A stretch of 64,000 nucleotides of DNA from Brevibacillus massiliensis (GCF_000311785.1 NZ_HE978538.1:233981-297980), one strand, 5' to 3'. Shown: positions 35,828 through 44,909, numbered from the stretch's first letter. The notes: a model not told the origin generated them from the letters alone. Made by a program: numbers and translations.

Positions 35828-36739
35828 ATGATGGATGCTTACGCAGCTGATACGCAGGTACCATGGCAAAGCTCGGATGAAGCAAGGCAAGCCGTTGTGG
35901 AACAATCCCTGCTTCAGGCGTTTAATCCCTATACGATCTTTGAGGAAGAGGAGGAACTTCCGCAAAAGCGAAGCCCGGTCATTTCATACACCGTGCAGCA
36001 GGGGGATACACTTTCCGAGATTGCTTACCGCAACGGAATCAGCCTGAAAGAATTGGTAGAGCAAAATAAAATTAAAAATCCCAACTTCGTAGGAATCGGC
36101 TTGAAGCTTACAATGAAGCGAAATGAAATAATTCATACGGTCGGCAGCGGAGAGACGCTGGACCAGATTGCCGCCCGTTACCAGGTCAGCGAATCGGCAA
36201 TCGCCGCCCGCAACCCACTGGTCAGACTGATTCCGGATAACTTGTATATCGGACAGGTCTTGTATGTTCCCATACCCCTGCAGCGGCGTATGCCGGCTGG
36301 CCATGAGGATATCGCAGAGCGATCGTCCGTCCAGGTTGCAAGCCGCGGCACGCTGCGCTCCCGAACCATGGAATGGCCGATTGAAAACGCTACGATTACG
36401 AGCGATTTTGGCAGCCGCTGGGGGAGAATGCACAAAGGGATAGACCTGTGGAACGAGAATAAGGGCAACACGCCGATATTGGCAGCAAAAAGCGGCACAG
36501 TCATTGAGGCAGGAACGACCCGCGCAGGGTATGGACAGTTGGTCGTGCTGGATCACGGCGACGGGTTGAATACCTTTTATGCCCACATGCGCAAGATCCT
36601 GGTGACCGTTGGCCAGGAAGTAAACCAGGGAGATGTTTTGGGGTACATGGGGAACACAGGAGATTCCACCAACTACCATCTGCACTTTGAGGTGCGTCAG
36701 GATGATACGCCAGTCAATCCCTTGCGTTTTCTGCGGTAA
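35828..36739 (+). CDS. LysM-M23 peptidase-like protein without signal peptide
   Basis: 303 residues. An N-terminal acidic segment (about 1-50, including FEEEEELP), two LysM repeats (about 54-98 and 101-148; YTVQQGDTLSEIAYRNGISLKEL and HTVGSGETLDQIAARYQVSES), and an M23/LytM endopeptidase domain (about 180-303). The domain keeps the metal ligands: HKGID (His/Asp), and HLHFEV near the end, plus GYGQLVVLDHG and YAHM. No signal peptide or membrane helix precedes it, although most M23 enzymes are exported. AGGGGAGG SD. A mother-cell spore role, as for other leaderless LysM proteins, is possible but unproven. It could also be exported by an unrecognised route. Confidence 0.85.
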   Translation: MMDAYAADTQVPWQSSDEARQAVVEQSLLQAFNPYTIFEEEEELPQKRSPVISYTVQQGDTLSEIAYRNGISLKELVEQNKIKNPNFVGIGLKLTMKRNEIIHTVGSGETLDQIAARYQVSESAIAARNPLVRLIPDNLYIGQVLYVPIPLQRRMPAGHEDIAERSSVQVASRGTLRSRTMEWPIENATITSDFGSRWGRMHKGIDLWNENKGNTPILAAKSGTVIEAGTTRAGYGQLVVLDHGDGLNTFYAHMRKILVTVGQEVNQGDVLGYMGNTGDSTNYHLHFEVRQDDTPVNPLRFLR

Positions 36740-36755
36740 TTGGCAGTTCTTCACG

Positions 36756-36785
36756 TTTACAACGCCTGCCGGGTTGCGTTACAAT
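36756..36785 (+). promoter_or_regulatory. Sigma-A-like promoter of radical SAM gene
   Basis: TTTACA (36756-36761), 18 nt, TACAAT (36780-36785). Confidence 0.55.
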
Positions 36786-36810
36786 GACTTGAAGCAAAAA
36801 AGAGGGGCGA

Positions 36811-38082
36811 ATGGAAACGATGTATCTGGTATACGCAGACGAGCAAGGAAGGGTTTACGATCATCCGGAGGCTTATGCCGTTGGCAGAAATGGCGAGATG
36901 CTGACGGAAATCCTGGAAGAAGAATTAATTCCGCTGCCTGAGGGAGCTACATTGGTCAGCCTGCCAGACACCGTGCCGGTCGGCATGGATCCCGATACAG
37001 GAGAAATGATGAGATTGGACGGGTTTACAGCCGTGGGTGCGCTTTTGCCGCAAGGCTTTACCCGCTTGCTTTTGCCCGGTTACGTAAAGACGGATAAGCA
37101 AAAAAAGTTTCCGTTGTTCGGATATACGGCAGTCGTTTGGAAAGACGGCGCATTCTGGACAGCCGCCCGGCAAAGCGATGATCCTTATCAATGGAACCCG
37201 CTGAACTTCCCGATGGAGGAATTGAAAAGCCGTGTCGAACAGACGTTATCCATGTTTCCGGAAAATCGGATATTGCGCCATTTGTCCCACTGTGCGCTGG
37301 AGTATGAATGCTTGACTGCATCCAATAACTTTTTCCATCGCTGGGAAGGGAGCTTGCCGGTATCTTACACCTGTAACGCCGGCTGTTATGGCTGTATTTC
37401 CGAGCAGCCGGAAGACAGCGGATTTCCTTCGCCGCAGACGCGAATGAATTTTAAGCCGACAGAGGACGAGCTTGTGGAAGTGATGCTCCACCATCTGAAA
37501 ACGCCAGAGAGCATTATCAGTTTTGGACAAGGCTGTGAAGGAGAGCCTTCCACAATGGCGGGGATCATCGTCCCGGCGATCCGCCGCGTCCGGCAGAAGA
37601 CCGACATGGGCTTGATCAACATCAACACCAATGCCGGGCTGACTGACCACATCAAGGGCATCGTCGACGCAGGGCTCGACCTGATGCGGGTCAGCATCAT
37701 CAGCGCCATCGACGAGCACTACAACGCGTATTACCGCCCGCGCGGCTACACCTTGGAAAATGTGGCCCGCTCCGCGGAGTACGCTGCTTCCAAGGGAGTG
37801 TACACCTCGATCAACTACCTGTGTTTCCCAGGGGTATTCGACCGCGAAGAAGAGATAGAAGCGATGATCAACTTTATACGGCGCACCGGAATTCGCTTGA
37901 TCCAGCTTCGCAACCTGAACATCGACCCGGAAAGCTACCTGGAGATGATTCCAAAGGCGCAGGGTGAGGTGTTTGGGATGAAGCAGGCGATAGAAATTTA
38001 CCAGCAGGAGCTCCCCGATGTGGTAATCGGTTCGTTCACCCACGTACCGCCCAAGGAACTGCTTCGCAGGAAAAATATGTAA
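36811..38082 (+). CDS. Radical SAM protein of unknown function
   Basis: 423 residues. An N-terminal region of about 180 residues without recognised domain (starts [19 protein letters not shown]). The radical SAM core follows, with C188NAGCYGC195 binding the [4Fe-4S] cluster and [11 protein letters not shown] as the SAM-binding GGE-like motif. Then come [26 protein letters not shown] and [19 protein letters not shown]. No SPASM-type C-terminal Cys cluster is visible; the C-terminus is [14 protein letters not shown]. It has its own promoter, and rpmE follows. Start may be 36811 or 36820. The substrate is not known; there is no peptide precursor or partner enzyme beside it. Confidence 0.85.
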   Translation: METMYLVYADEQGRVYDHPEAYAVGRNGEMLTEILEEELIPLPEGATLVSLPDTVPVGMDPDTGEMMRLDGFTAVGALLPQGFTRLLLPGYVKTDKQKKFPLFGYTAVVWKDGAFWTAARQSDDPYQWNPLNFPMEELKSRVEQTLSMFPENRILRHLSHCALEYECLTASNNFFHRWEGSLPVSYTCNAGCYGCISEQPEDSGFPSPQTRMNFKPTEDELVEVMLHHLKTPESIISFGQGCEGEPSTMAGIIVPAIRRVRQKTDMGLININTNAGLTDHIKGIVDAGLDLMRVSIISAIDEHYNAYYRPRGYTLENVARSAEYAASKGVYTSINYLCFPGVFDREEEIEAMINFIRRTGIRLIQLRNLNIDPESYLEMIPKAQGEVFGMKQAIEIYQQELPDVVIGSFTHVPPKELLRRKNM

Positions 38083-38192
38083 ACCACCTTCCTGCTATTG
38101 CAAATCGGCACCAGTCGTGCTACTATCTTTTTATGTCTGTTTTATATAACTCTGTTTCGGTATACGATTCAGGGCGGAAAGAGGTGGATAAC

Positions 38193-38393
38193 ATGAAAGC
38201 AGGAATTCATCCAAATTACCACACGGTTAAAGTAACTTGTGCTTGCGGCAACGAATTCGAATCCGGTTCGACGAAGCAATCGCTGCGCGTGGAGATTTGC
38301 TCCAACTGCCACCCGTTCTTCACGGGCAAACAAAAATTTGTTGATTCCGGCGGCCGTGTAGACCGTTTCAAACGGAAATACAACCTTTCTTAA
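38193..38393 (+). CDS. rpmE: 50S ribosomal protein L31 (zinc-binding type)
   Basis: 66 residues, the normal L31 length. [22 protein letters not shown] and [30 protein letters not shown] are diagnostic. The CxC...CxxC cysteines are retained, so this is the zinc-containing (C+) form that can act as a zinc reserve. The ATG at 38193 has AGAGGTGG 6 nt upstream; a longer frame from 38133 is not real. Confidence 0.97.
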   Translation: MKAGIHPNYHTVKVTCACGNEFESGSTKQSLRVEICSNCHPFFTGKQKFVDSGGRVDRFKRKYNLS

Positions 38394-38418
38394 TTGCATC
38401 AGAAAGTTTATCGACAGT

Positions 38419-38448
38419 AACCAGGTAGAGTGCCCTACCTGGTTTTGT
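38419..38448 (+). terminator. Terminator after rpmE
   Basis: AACCAGGTAG (38419-38428), AGTGCC loop, CTACCTGGTT (38435-38444), TTGTT. Confidence 0.85.
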
Positions 38449-38535
38449 TGTCTTGGCGGTCGTTGCGAGAGATGGTATGATGAAAAGGCTACCGCCATTT
38501 CCGGTAATGACCATTTTACATTTGGAGTTGTAAGT

Positions 38536-39153
38536 ATGTATTTTATCAAGCAAAACGGATGGATTGAGCTCATTAGCGGCTGTATGTTCTCTGGGAAAAG
38601 CGAAGAATTGATTCGCCGGATTAAACGGGCGAAGATCGCCAAGCTGCGGGTTCAGGTGTTTAAACCGGTAATTGATGATCGCTATCACGCCATGGCCGTC
38701 GTCTCGCACAACGGAGGGATGGAAGAAGCGTTGGCGGTACATGACGCCAGGGAGCTGTGGGAGGCGATCTTGCCTGACACGGAAGTGGTGGCGATAGACG
38801 AAGTGCAGTTTTTTGACCAAGAGATCGTGGGGGTCTGTCAAAAGCTGGCCGACCGGGGCGTACGCGTGATTTGCGCGGGACTGGACCAGGACTTTCGCGG
38901 CGAACCTTTTGGCGTGACGCCAGAGCTGCTTGCACTGGCCGAGTATACGACGAAACTGCATGCGATTTGCGTATCATGCGGCAGTCCGGCAACCCGGACG
39001 CAGCGCCTGATCGACGGAAGGCCGGCTGACTACAACGATCCGGTCATTATGGTCGGGACTGCGGAAAAATACGAAGCGCGCTGCCGACACTGCCACGAAG
39101 TGCCGGGAAAGCCTGAAAAGCTGGCCCATCTCGATCAGATACATCGCGTATAA
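38536..39153 (+). CDS. tdk: Thymidine kinase
   Basis: 205 residues, type II (tetrameric, zinc-containing). Phosphorylates thymidine for salvage. P-loop [24 protein letters not shown] as the Walker B/DEXX block, and [13 protein letters not shown] zinc ribbon with CVSCG and CRHC follows. Length is normal. It follows rpmE as in B. subtilis. The SD before ATG 38536 is modest (TTGGAG). Confidence 0.95.
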   Translation: MYFIKQNGWIELISGCMFSGKSEELIRRIKRAKIAKLRVQVFKPVIDDRYHAMAVVSHNGGMEEALAVHDARELWEAILPDTEVVAIDEVQFFDQEIVGVCQKLADRGVRVICAGLDQDFRGEPFGVTPELLALAEYTTKLHAICVSCGSPATRTQRLIDGRPADYNDPVIMVGTAEKYEARCRHCHEVPGKPEKLAHLDQIHRV

Positions 39154-39236
39154 TGTGAGATCATGCCCCCACCTTCTGGTTTGCATGGGCATCCCCCGGG
39201 ATGTACAAACTAGGCAAAACAGGAGGTGGCTTTTAT

Positions 39237-39737
39237 ATGCGGACAGACCGCATTGCAAGGAAATTATCGTATTTGGTTGCTGTTCCGCTGTTCGCCTTGG
39301 CGATCTCGCTCTCCGGCTGCAACCAGACTTCCACGCCACAGGGTAAAACCTCCAGCATCCGCAGTTTGGACAGACAGCAGAATCCTTCGGTTGCTCCTGA
39401 TCAGACAGGTGACGTCATCAGCAGGGGAACAAGGTGGGCAGACCGCGACAGGATTATGGGACGAAACCAAAATCCCAATCTGATTATCGGCCATCAAAAC
39501 GTCATAAACAAAGATGTTGATATGCGCAGCATGGTAGCGGCGGCAAAAAATGTGCCGGGTGTGGAAAATGCGCGGATTACGCTGCACGGCGGCAACGCGT
39601 ACGTGACGCTGGATCTCGTCCATAACGTCACTGCCGGACAGGCGCGCTATATCGAAGACCAGGTGATCAGCGCGCTGAAACTGAAAGCGCCCCGTTACGA
39701 TTACCACATTACCTCACACGACGGCTACCATCGATGA
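39237..39737 (+). CDS. YhcN/YlaJ-like sporulation lipoprotein
   Basis: 166 residues. A lipoprotein signal with lipobox LSGC (Cys28 lipidated). After a Ser/Thr/Gln-rich linker comes a compact domain with VNKDVDMRSM-like spacing (NVINKDVDMRSMVAAAKNVPGVENARITLHGGNAYVTLDL), the sporulation-lipoprotein YhcN/YlaJ pattern found in spore inner-membrane proteins. AGGAGGT SD fixes ATG 39237. A terminator follows. A role in spore outgrowth is inferred from family membership. Confidence 0.82.
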   Translation: MRTDRIARKLSYLVAVPLFALAISLSGCNQTSTPQGKTSSIRSLDRQQNPSVAPDQTGDVISRGTRWADRDRIMGRNQNPNLIIGHQNVINKDVDMRSMVAAAKNVPGVENARITLHGGNAYVTLDLVHNVTAGQARYIEDQVISALKLKAPRYDYHITSHDGYHR

Positions 39738-39743
39738 GAAAAC

Positions 39744-39768
39744 AGCTCGGAATCCCGGGCTTTTTTCT
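39744..39768 (+). terminator. Terminator after YhcN-like gene
   Basis: AGCTCGG (39744-39750), AATC loop, CCGGGCT (39755-39761), T run. The prfA -35 begins at its end. Confidence 0.7.
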
Positions 39769-39797
39769 TTGACTAATTTGGTGATCTCCTATATAAT
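39769..39797 (+). promoter_or_regulatory. Strong sigma-A promoter of prfA-prmC
   Basis: TTGACT (39769-39774), 17-nt spacer, perfect TATAAT (39792-39797). Confidence 0.8.
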
Positions 39798-39847
39798 TGT
39801 AATGTTATACGAAAAAACATTTAAGTTTTTACTTTGGGGTGATAGCT

Positions 39848-40921
39848 GTGTTTGAGCGTTTATCTGCCGTTGAGGAACGTTATGAAGAAGTAACGAACCT
39901 TTTGTGTGACCCCGATGTCATTAACGATACCAAAAAGCTGCGGGATCTGTCCAAGGAACAAGCTGGTTTGGAAGAGACCGTAACGGTGTATCGTGAATAT
40001 AAATCAGTTGTGCAGCAATTGGAAGACGCCAAGGCGATGTTTGAAGAGAAGCTCGACGATGAGATGCGCGAGATGGTGAAAATGGAGATATCTGATTTAA
40101 CCGAGCGCAAGGAAAAGCTTGAACAGCGCTTAAAAATTCTCCTGCTGCCAAAAGACCCGAACGACGACAAGAACGTCATCGTCGAAATACGCGGGGCCGC
40201 GGGTGGCGACGAGGCGGCGCTCTTTGCCGCTGACTTGTTCCGGATGTACACGCGCTTTGCCGAGCGCCACGGTTTTAAGGTGGAAGTTCTGGAGGCGAAT
40301 CCGACAGACATCGGCGGGTACAAGGAAATCATTTTCTCTGTGAGCGGTCGCGGTGCGTACAGCAAGCTGAAGTTTGAAAGCGGCGCACACCGGGTTCAGC
40401 GGATTCCGACGACAGAGTCCGGCGGCCGGATCCACACCTCTACTTCCACCGTTATCGTGCTGCCTGAAGTAGAGGAATTAGAGGTGGAATTGCACGAAAA
40501 GGATATACGTGTCGATACGTTCTGTTCCAGCGGAGCAGGCGGCCAAAGCGTCAACACGACCAAGTCGGCAGTCCGTGTAACCCACGTGCCTACCGGCATC
40601 GTCGTTTCCTGCCAGGACGAGAAGTCTCAGAACTCCAATAAGGAGAAGGCGCTCCGCGTACTGCGCGCCCGCCTGTTTGACTATTACCAGCAGCAGGCGA
40701 TGGCCGAGCAGGACGCTGCCCGGAAAAGCCTGGTCGGGACGGGGGATCGCAGTGAACGGATTCGCACGTACAACTTCCCGCAAAGCAGGGTAACCGATCA
40801 CCGAATTGGCCTTACGCTGCACCGGTTGGATTCGGTCTTGGCGGGAGAGCTGGACGAAGTGATCGACCATCTCATCATGCATGAACAGACGGAGTTGTTA
40901 AAAAGCCATGCAACAGCTTGA
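39848..40921 (+). CDS. prfA: Peptide chain release factor 1
   Basis: 357 residues. Reads UAA/UAG and triggers peptide release. The universal GGQ motif is in [34 protein letters not shown] and [15 protein letters not shown]-type blocks (read here as [15 protein letters not shown]) are present. GTG 39848 ([14 protein letters not shown]) has GGGGTGA 5 nt upstream and gives the family length; GTG 39839 lies within the SD. The 3' end overlaps prmC by 14 nt, so the factor and its methylase are translationally coupled. Confidence 0.96.
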   Translation: MFERLSAVEERYEEVTNLLCDPDVINDTKKLRDLSKEQAGLEETVTVYREYKSVVQQLEDAKAMFEEKLDDEMREMVKMEISDLTERKEKLEQRLKILLLPKDPNDDKNVIVEIRGAAGGDEAALFAADLFRMYTRFAERHGFKVEVLEANPTDIGGYKEIIFSVSGRGAYSKLKFESGAHRVQRIPTTESGGRIHTSTSTVIVLPEVEELEVELHEKDIRVDTFCSSGAGGQSVNTTKSAVRVTHVPTGIVVSCQDEKSQNSNKEKALRVLRARLFDYYQQQAMAEQDAARKSLVGTGDRSERIRTYNFPQSRVTDHRIGLTLHRLDSVLAGELDEVIDHLIMHEQTELLKSHATA

Positions 40922-41819
40922 TACAGACAACATCAAGACGATTCGAGAAGCCCTGCTCTGGGCTTCTCGTTTTTTGCAAAACGCCGGCAGCCAGGATTCG
41001 CCGTTTGAGGCAGAACTGCTGCTGAGACATGTACTCGGGTGGAGCAGAAGCACCTTTTTGGCCAATCTGCCGGATCCCATTTCCAAAGAAGCGGTGCAGC
41101 GGCTGAAGCTGTTGTGCGAACGCCGGGCCACCCGGGAACCGCTGCAGTACATCCTGGGCAAACAGGAGTTTTTTGGACGCGACTTTGTCGTCAAACCGGG
41201 CGTGCTGATTCCCCGTCCGGAGACGGAAATCCTGATTGAACAGGTACTGCAGTCTGCCGACCAGCTTTGGCCTGCCCGCCAAAGTCTGGATGTGGCCGAT
41301 ATCGGGACAGGCAGCGGCGCCATCTGTCTGACCCTGGCCTGTGAACGGCCGGACTGGCAAGTGACCACGGTAGAATTGTCTGCCGAAGCAATTGAGATTG
41401 CGCGGCAAAATGCCCGCGAGTTGGGGGTCGGGGAGCGAGTTGTCTTTTTGCAGGGCGATCTGGCTGGGCCGCTTGTCGCGGCAGGCCGGCGACTCGATAT
41501 CCTGGTATCCAACCCGCCGTACATCCCCTCCGCCGATGTGCAGGGACTGGACAGGGAAGTACGGGACTACGAACCCCTGCTTGCACTCGATGGAGGGGAT
41601 GACGGTCTCGACTGTTACCGGCGCATTTGTGCAGCCTTGCCGGCGCTGCTAAAGCCTGTGGCACTGGTCGCGTTTGAAGTGGGGATCGATCAAGCCCGGA
41701 GCGTCGCAAAGCTCATGCGATCCGGAGGCGAGATCGACGAAGTGAAGATCGTCCCCGATCTGGCCGGGATCAGCCGGGTCGTGTTGGGATGTCGCCGGCG
41801 AATCGCAAATCTTTTGTGA
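40908..41819 (+). CDS. prmC: Release-factor glutamine N5-methyltransferase
   Basis: 303 residues. Methylates the Gln of the GGQ motif in release factors. The N-terminal helical domain (about 1-85) is followed by a SAM-methyltransferase domain with [14 protein letters not shown] and the catalytic NPPY ([14 protein letters not shown]). RPETE is also present. The ATG lies inside the prfA 3' end. Same prfA-prmC (ywkE) order as in most Firmicutes. Confidence 0.95.
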   Translation: MQQLDTDNIKTIREALLWASRFLQNAGSQDSPFEAELLLRHVLGWSRSTFLANLPDPISKEAVQRLKLLCERRATREPLQYILGKQEFFGRDFVVKPGVLIPRPETEILIEQVLQSADQLWPARQSLDVADIGTGSGAICLTLACERPDWQVTTVELSAEAIEIARQNARELGVGERVVFLQGDLAGPLVAAGRRLDILVSNPPYIPSADVQGLDREVRDYEPLLALDGGDDGLDCYRRICAALPALLKPVALVAFEVGIDQARSVAKLMRSGGEIDEVKIVPDLAGISRVVLGCRRRIANLL

Positions 41820-41910
41820 AGAGACAGTATATTGGCCGGGATTCCCGTCGATACTGACAGCTAAAGAGACTTAAAAACAAAGCGTCAGTATCTGAGGGGA
41901 GAAGATTTAC

Positions 41911-42573
41911 ATGAAGCGGTTTTACCTTGTTTTGTATGTGCTGTGCGTCATGCTGATGAACTGGGAAGGACAGCTGAACGCGGCATCCGTCGTCGATAAC
42001 GGACCGATCCCGCAGGAGTCGATTCGTCTGCGCATCATCGCCAACAGCGATTCGTTTCAGGATCAATGGCTGAAGCGCGAAGTTCGGGACGCGGTCGTCG
42101 CACAAATGAACGAATGGGTAAAAGATATCCGCTCATTTGAAGAAGCTCGTTCCCAAGTGGCATCAAGGCTGCCCGAACTGCAGCGCTTGGTGGATCAAAC
42201 GATACAGGACAGAGGTTTTGCGTATCAGGCGGAGGTTGACTTTGGCCAGGTGCCATTTCCTACCAAGCTGTATGGCTCTTACGTTTATCCGGCAGGGAAT
42301 TACGAAGCGCTGCGCATACGCATTGGTAAAGCCGAGGGACAAAACTGGTGGTGCGTACTCTTTCCGCCGCTCTGTTTTATCGATATGTCCAGCGGAGATG
42401 CCGTGCAGCCCAAACAACAAGCTGACCGGCAGAAGCGGGATGAGCCGCAGAAGCAAGATCATACGCAACAACTCCATGACCAAGCCGGCCAAAGCGGCAA
42501 AATGCTTGCTGATGCCGCCCCGGAAGTAGAGGTGCGCTTCTTTCTCTGGGATTGGCTGACAGGTTTATTTTGA
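41911..42573 (+). CDS. spoIIR: Stage II sporulation protein R
   Basis: 220 residues. The secreted forespore signal that triggers SpoIIGA to process pro-sigma-E in the mother cell. Signal peptide at residues about 1-25. The conserved core is ESIRLRIIANSDSFQDQWLKREVRDAVV, TKLYGSYVYPAGNYEALRIRIG and NWWCVLFPPLCFID, typical of SpoIIR. The linker before the last residues is Lys/Gln/Asp-rich, and the C-terminus is short and aromatic. GAGGGGAG SD. A sigma-F promoter is expected upstream, but I could not pick one with confidence. Terminator downstream. Confidence 0.94.
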   Translation: MKRFYLVLYVLCVMLMNWEGQLNAASVVDNGPIPQESIRLRIIANSDSFQDQWLKREVRDAVVAQMNEWVKDIRSFEEARSQVASRLPELQRLVDQTIQDRGFAYQAEVDFGQVPFPTKLYGSYVYPAGNYEALRIRIGKAEGQNWWCVLFPPLCFIDMSSGDAVQPKQQADRQKRDEPQKQDHTQQLHDQAGQSGKMLADAAPEVEVRFFLWDWLTGLF

Positions 42574-42591
42574 TAAACACGCTCCCCCTTT

Positions 42592-42615
42592 CCCACCTTT
42601 CGAGGTGGGTTTTTT
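42592..42615 (+). terminator. Terminator after spoIIR
   Basis: CCCACCT (42592-42598), TTCG tetraloop, AGGTGGG (42603-42609), six T. Confidence 0.85.
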
Positions 42616-42617
42616 AG

Positions 42618-42637
42618 TTATCCACAAGTTACCCACA
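42618..42637 (+). promoter_or_regulatory. Tandem DnaA boxes upstream of ywlC
   Basis: TTATCCACA (42618-42626) is a perfect DnaA box. TTACCCACA (42629-42637) differs at one position, in the same orientation and 11 bp (one helical turn) away. They end 5 bp before the -35 of the ywlC promoter. Confidence 0.8.
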
Positions 42638-42642
42638 GGTTG

Positions 42643-42671
42643 TTGAAAACTTGGCGGATAGATTTTATACT
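42643..42671 (+). promoter_or_regulatory. Sigma-A promoter of ywlC
   Basis: TTGAAA (42643-42648), 17-nt spacer, TATACT (42666-42671), directly downstream of the DnaA boxes. Confidence 0.75.
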
Positions 42672-42718
42672 AGGGAAGCAAATCCGTGTAAATGAAGGTT
42701 CGGAAAGGAAACAAAGAT

Positions 42719-43798
42719 ATGCAGAAAAAAATCGAGACGAAAGTCTGGCATGTGGATAAAAATGTGGAAGAAAAAATAAATTATTCACAGATTGTGGATG
42801 CAGCCCGTGTAATCCGGGATGGGGAACTGCTCGCTTTTCCTACGGAAACAGTCTACGGATTGGGCGCCAATGCATTGTCGGATGAGGCTGTGGAAAAAAT
42901 ATATACGGCCAAAGGCCGGCCGAGCGACAATCCGCTGATCGTCCATATTGGGTCGCTGTCGCAGCTGTCCGCTGTCGCGTCCTTTGTTCCGCCTAAAGCA
43001 CTCAAACTGATTGAAGCATTTTGGCCGGGTCCGCTGACTCTGTTTTTACCCAAGACAGAAGCAGTGGCCGGACGGGTGACGGCAGGACTTGATACCGTAG
43101 GTGTGCGCATGCCGGATCATCCCCTGGCGCTGGCGCTGATCCAGGAGGCAGGGGTGCCGATTGCCGCGCCCAGTGCCAATCGCTCGGGCAGGCCCAGTCC
43201 CACCAGCGCGGCTCACGTGCTTGCCGATTTGGACGGCCGAATTGCCGGTGTTTTGGACGGCGGCCCTACCGGGGTGGGAGTAGAATCGACCACGATTGAC
43301 ATGACAGCCGAACCTCCTGTCATTCACCGTCCCGGCGGCATTACGTATGAACAGATCAAGGCGGTGATCGGCGAGGTGCTGGTGGATGCCGCTGTAACCG
43401 ACAGCAAGCAAGCACAGCCGCTGTCCCCGGGAATGAAGTACACCCATTACGCTCCTGAGGGGCAGATGTGGATCGTCTCCGGCGAGGCTGCCGCCGCCAG
43501 GCAGCAAATGCTGCATATGCTGGCAGAGGCCAAGCGGGAGGGCAAGAAGACAGGAGTACTGGCTGTGGAGGAAAAAGCAGAGTGGTGGAGGCGGCAGGAA
43601 TCTGCCGATGTGGTGATCTCCTGCGGCTCGTCCAGCGAGCTGGAAAGCGTCGCCAGGGAGCTTTACTCCTGTCTCCGCCAATTTGACGATCATCAGGTAG
43701 AATTTATCGTTTCCGAAGCGTTCCCGACCAGCGGTATCGGACTTGCGGTTATGAACCGCCTGGAAAAAGCTGCAGGTGGCCGAATTATCCGCGTGTAA
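42719..43798 (+). CDS. ywlC: Threonylcarbamoyl-AMP synthase (TsaC/Sua5)
   Basis: 359 residues. Makes threonylcarbamoyl-AMP from Thr, bicarbonate and ATP for the t6A modification of ANN-reading tRNAs. The YrdC domain (about 30-215) has FPTETVYGLGANA, KGRPSDNPLIVHI, FWPGPLTL, VGVRMPDH, APSANRSGRPSPT and STTIDM. A C-terminal Sua5 domain (about 240-355) follows a linker with SPGMKYTHYAP. ATG 42719 has GGAAAGGA 7-9 nt upstream; an ATG at 42692 has no SD. The promoter carries DnaA boxes. Confidence 0.93.
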   Translation: MQKKIETKVWHVDKNVEEKINYSQIVDAARVIRDGELLAFPTETVYGLGANALSDEAVEKIYTAKGRPSDNPLIVHIGSLSQLSAVASFVPPKALKLIEAFWPGPLTLFLPKTEAVAGRVTAGLDTVGVRMPDHPLALALIQEAGVPIAAPSANRSGRPSPTSAAHVLADLDGRIAGVLDGGPTGVGVESTTIDMTAEPPVIHRPGGITYEQIKAVIGEVLVDAAVTDSKQAQPLSPGMKYTHYAPEGQMWIVSGEAAAARQQMLHMLAEAKREGKKTGVLAVEEKAEWWRRQESADVVISCGSSSELESVARELYSCLRQFDDHQVEFIVSEAFPTSGIGLAVMNRLEKAAGGRIIRV

Positions 43799-43851
43799 GC
43801 ATGTTTCCCTTCTTGTCCGCATATTGTGGAAGGACGGAAGGAGGAACAAGC

Positions 43852-44415
43852 ATGGAAGACCATTTATTCCATTTAGGGCAGTTTCTCACTTTGCTAATGA
43901 TCGCGGTTGCACTTGGAATGGATGCCTTCTCCCTGGGGATAGGAGTAGGCATTGGCGGAATGCGCCTGCGGGATGTTCTAAAGGTCAGCATCGCCATCGG
44001 ACTCTTTCACATCTGCATGCCATTGATCGGCATTTTCGTCGGCCTGTTTCTTTCCGGTTTAATCGGGCACATCGCGGATTACCTGTCCGGTGCCATCCTG
44101 ATCCTTTTGGGAATACATATGTTGTGGAATGCCGTATTGCGATCTCCGGCAGAAAAGAGTACGATACGAACAAGCGGGTTGGGCCTGCTTTTATTTTCTT
44201 TTACCGTCAGTTTGGATGCCTTGTCGGTAGGGCTGTCTTTTGGTTTGATAGAAGTGAATACGATTTTGGCGGTCGGCTTGTTTGGCTTGATCGGCGGATT
44301 TATGGCGGGTTGCGGGCTCATGCTTGGGCGGAGCATCGGCAACTGGTTAGGCGCCCACAGTGAAATGCTGGGCGGGTTGATCCTGTTGGCGGTTGGCTGC
44401 AAGTTTATCATCTGA
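43852..44415 (+). CDS. mntP: Manganese efflux pump MntP
   Basis: 187 residues, six membrane helices in two three-helix repeats. The repeat signature with a membrane-embedded Asp occurs twice: GMDAFSLGIGVG and SLDALSVGLSFG, characteristic of MntP. Exports Mn(II). AAGGAGGAA SD sets ATG 43852. It lies between ywlC and ywlE, the place of ywlD in B. subtilis. No yybP-ykoY riboswitch precedes it in the 53-nt gap. Confidence 0.9.
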   Translation: MEDHLFHLGQFLTLLMIAVALGMDAFSLGIGVGIGGMRLRDVLKVSIAIGLFHICMPLIGIFVGLFLSGLIGHIADYLSGAILILLGIHMLWNAVLRSPAEKSTIRTSGLGLLLFSFTVSLDALSVGLSFGLIEVNTILAVGLFGLIGGFMAGCGLMLGRSIGNWLGAHSEMLGGLILLAVGCKFII

Positions 44416-44450
44416 GACATCTGACGAAGGGCATGAAGAGGAGGATTGTG

Positions 44451-44909
44451 ATGCATATCTTGTTTGTATGCACCGGAAATACGTGCCGGAGCCCAATGGC
44501 AGAGGCATTGTTCAGACAAAAACTGGAGGGGACTGCAGCCCAAATCCGCTCCGCGGGGCTCGCCGCCTTCGACGGACAACAAGCCTCTGAGCATACCAGG
44601 CAAGTGTTGACAGAACGCGGAATCTGGCAGGATCATCGGGCACAGCGCTTGTCCCTCGAACTGCTCTCCTGGGCGGACCTGGTACTGACGATGACGCGAG
44701 GGCACAAGGAGCACATTCTGCAGATGTTTCCCGGTCACGGCGACAAGATTTTCACGCTCACCGAATACGTAGGTGTTGACGGGGACATTGCCGATCCGTA
44801 CGGCGGCAATTTGGAGATCTACATGACGTGCGCTGAGGAGCTGGACAAACTGCTGGACATGCTTCATGAGAAATTGGCTCCTCTGCTTCCTCCGAATAAA
44901 ACATCCTAA
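44451..44909 (+). CDS. ywlE: Protein-arginine-phosphatase YwlE
   Basis: 152 residues, low-molecular-weight tyrosine-phosphatase fold. The P-loop is C7TGNTCR13S, with the general acid in DPYGGN. Thr11 in the loop is the residue that makes B. subtilis YwlE specific for phosphoarginine rather than phosphotyrosine, so it should reverse McsB marks. GAGGAGG lies 6 nt before ATG 44451, giving MHILFVCTGNTCRS and the same numbering as B. subtilis; the ATG at 44433 precedes the SD and is unlikely. mcsAB/ctsR are not in the window. Confidence 0.93.
   Translation: MHILFVCTGNTCRSPMAEALFRQKLEGTAAQIRSAGLAAFDGQQASEHTRQVLTERGIWQDHRAQRLSLELLSWADLVLTMTRGHKEHILQMFPGHGDKIFTLTEYVGVDGDIADPYGGNLEIYMTCAEELDKLLDMLHEKLAPLLPPNKTS

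Noticed and set aside
41820-41910. Sigma-F promoter for spoIIR
   Set aside because: GTATA at 41827-41831 has no matching GG-type -10 element at the right distance; expected from the family but not seen.
43799-43851. yybP-ykoY manganese riboswitch for mntP
   Set aside because: Only 53 nt lie between ywlC and mntP, too little for the aptamer.
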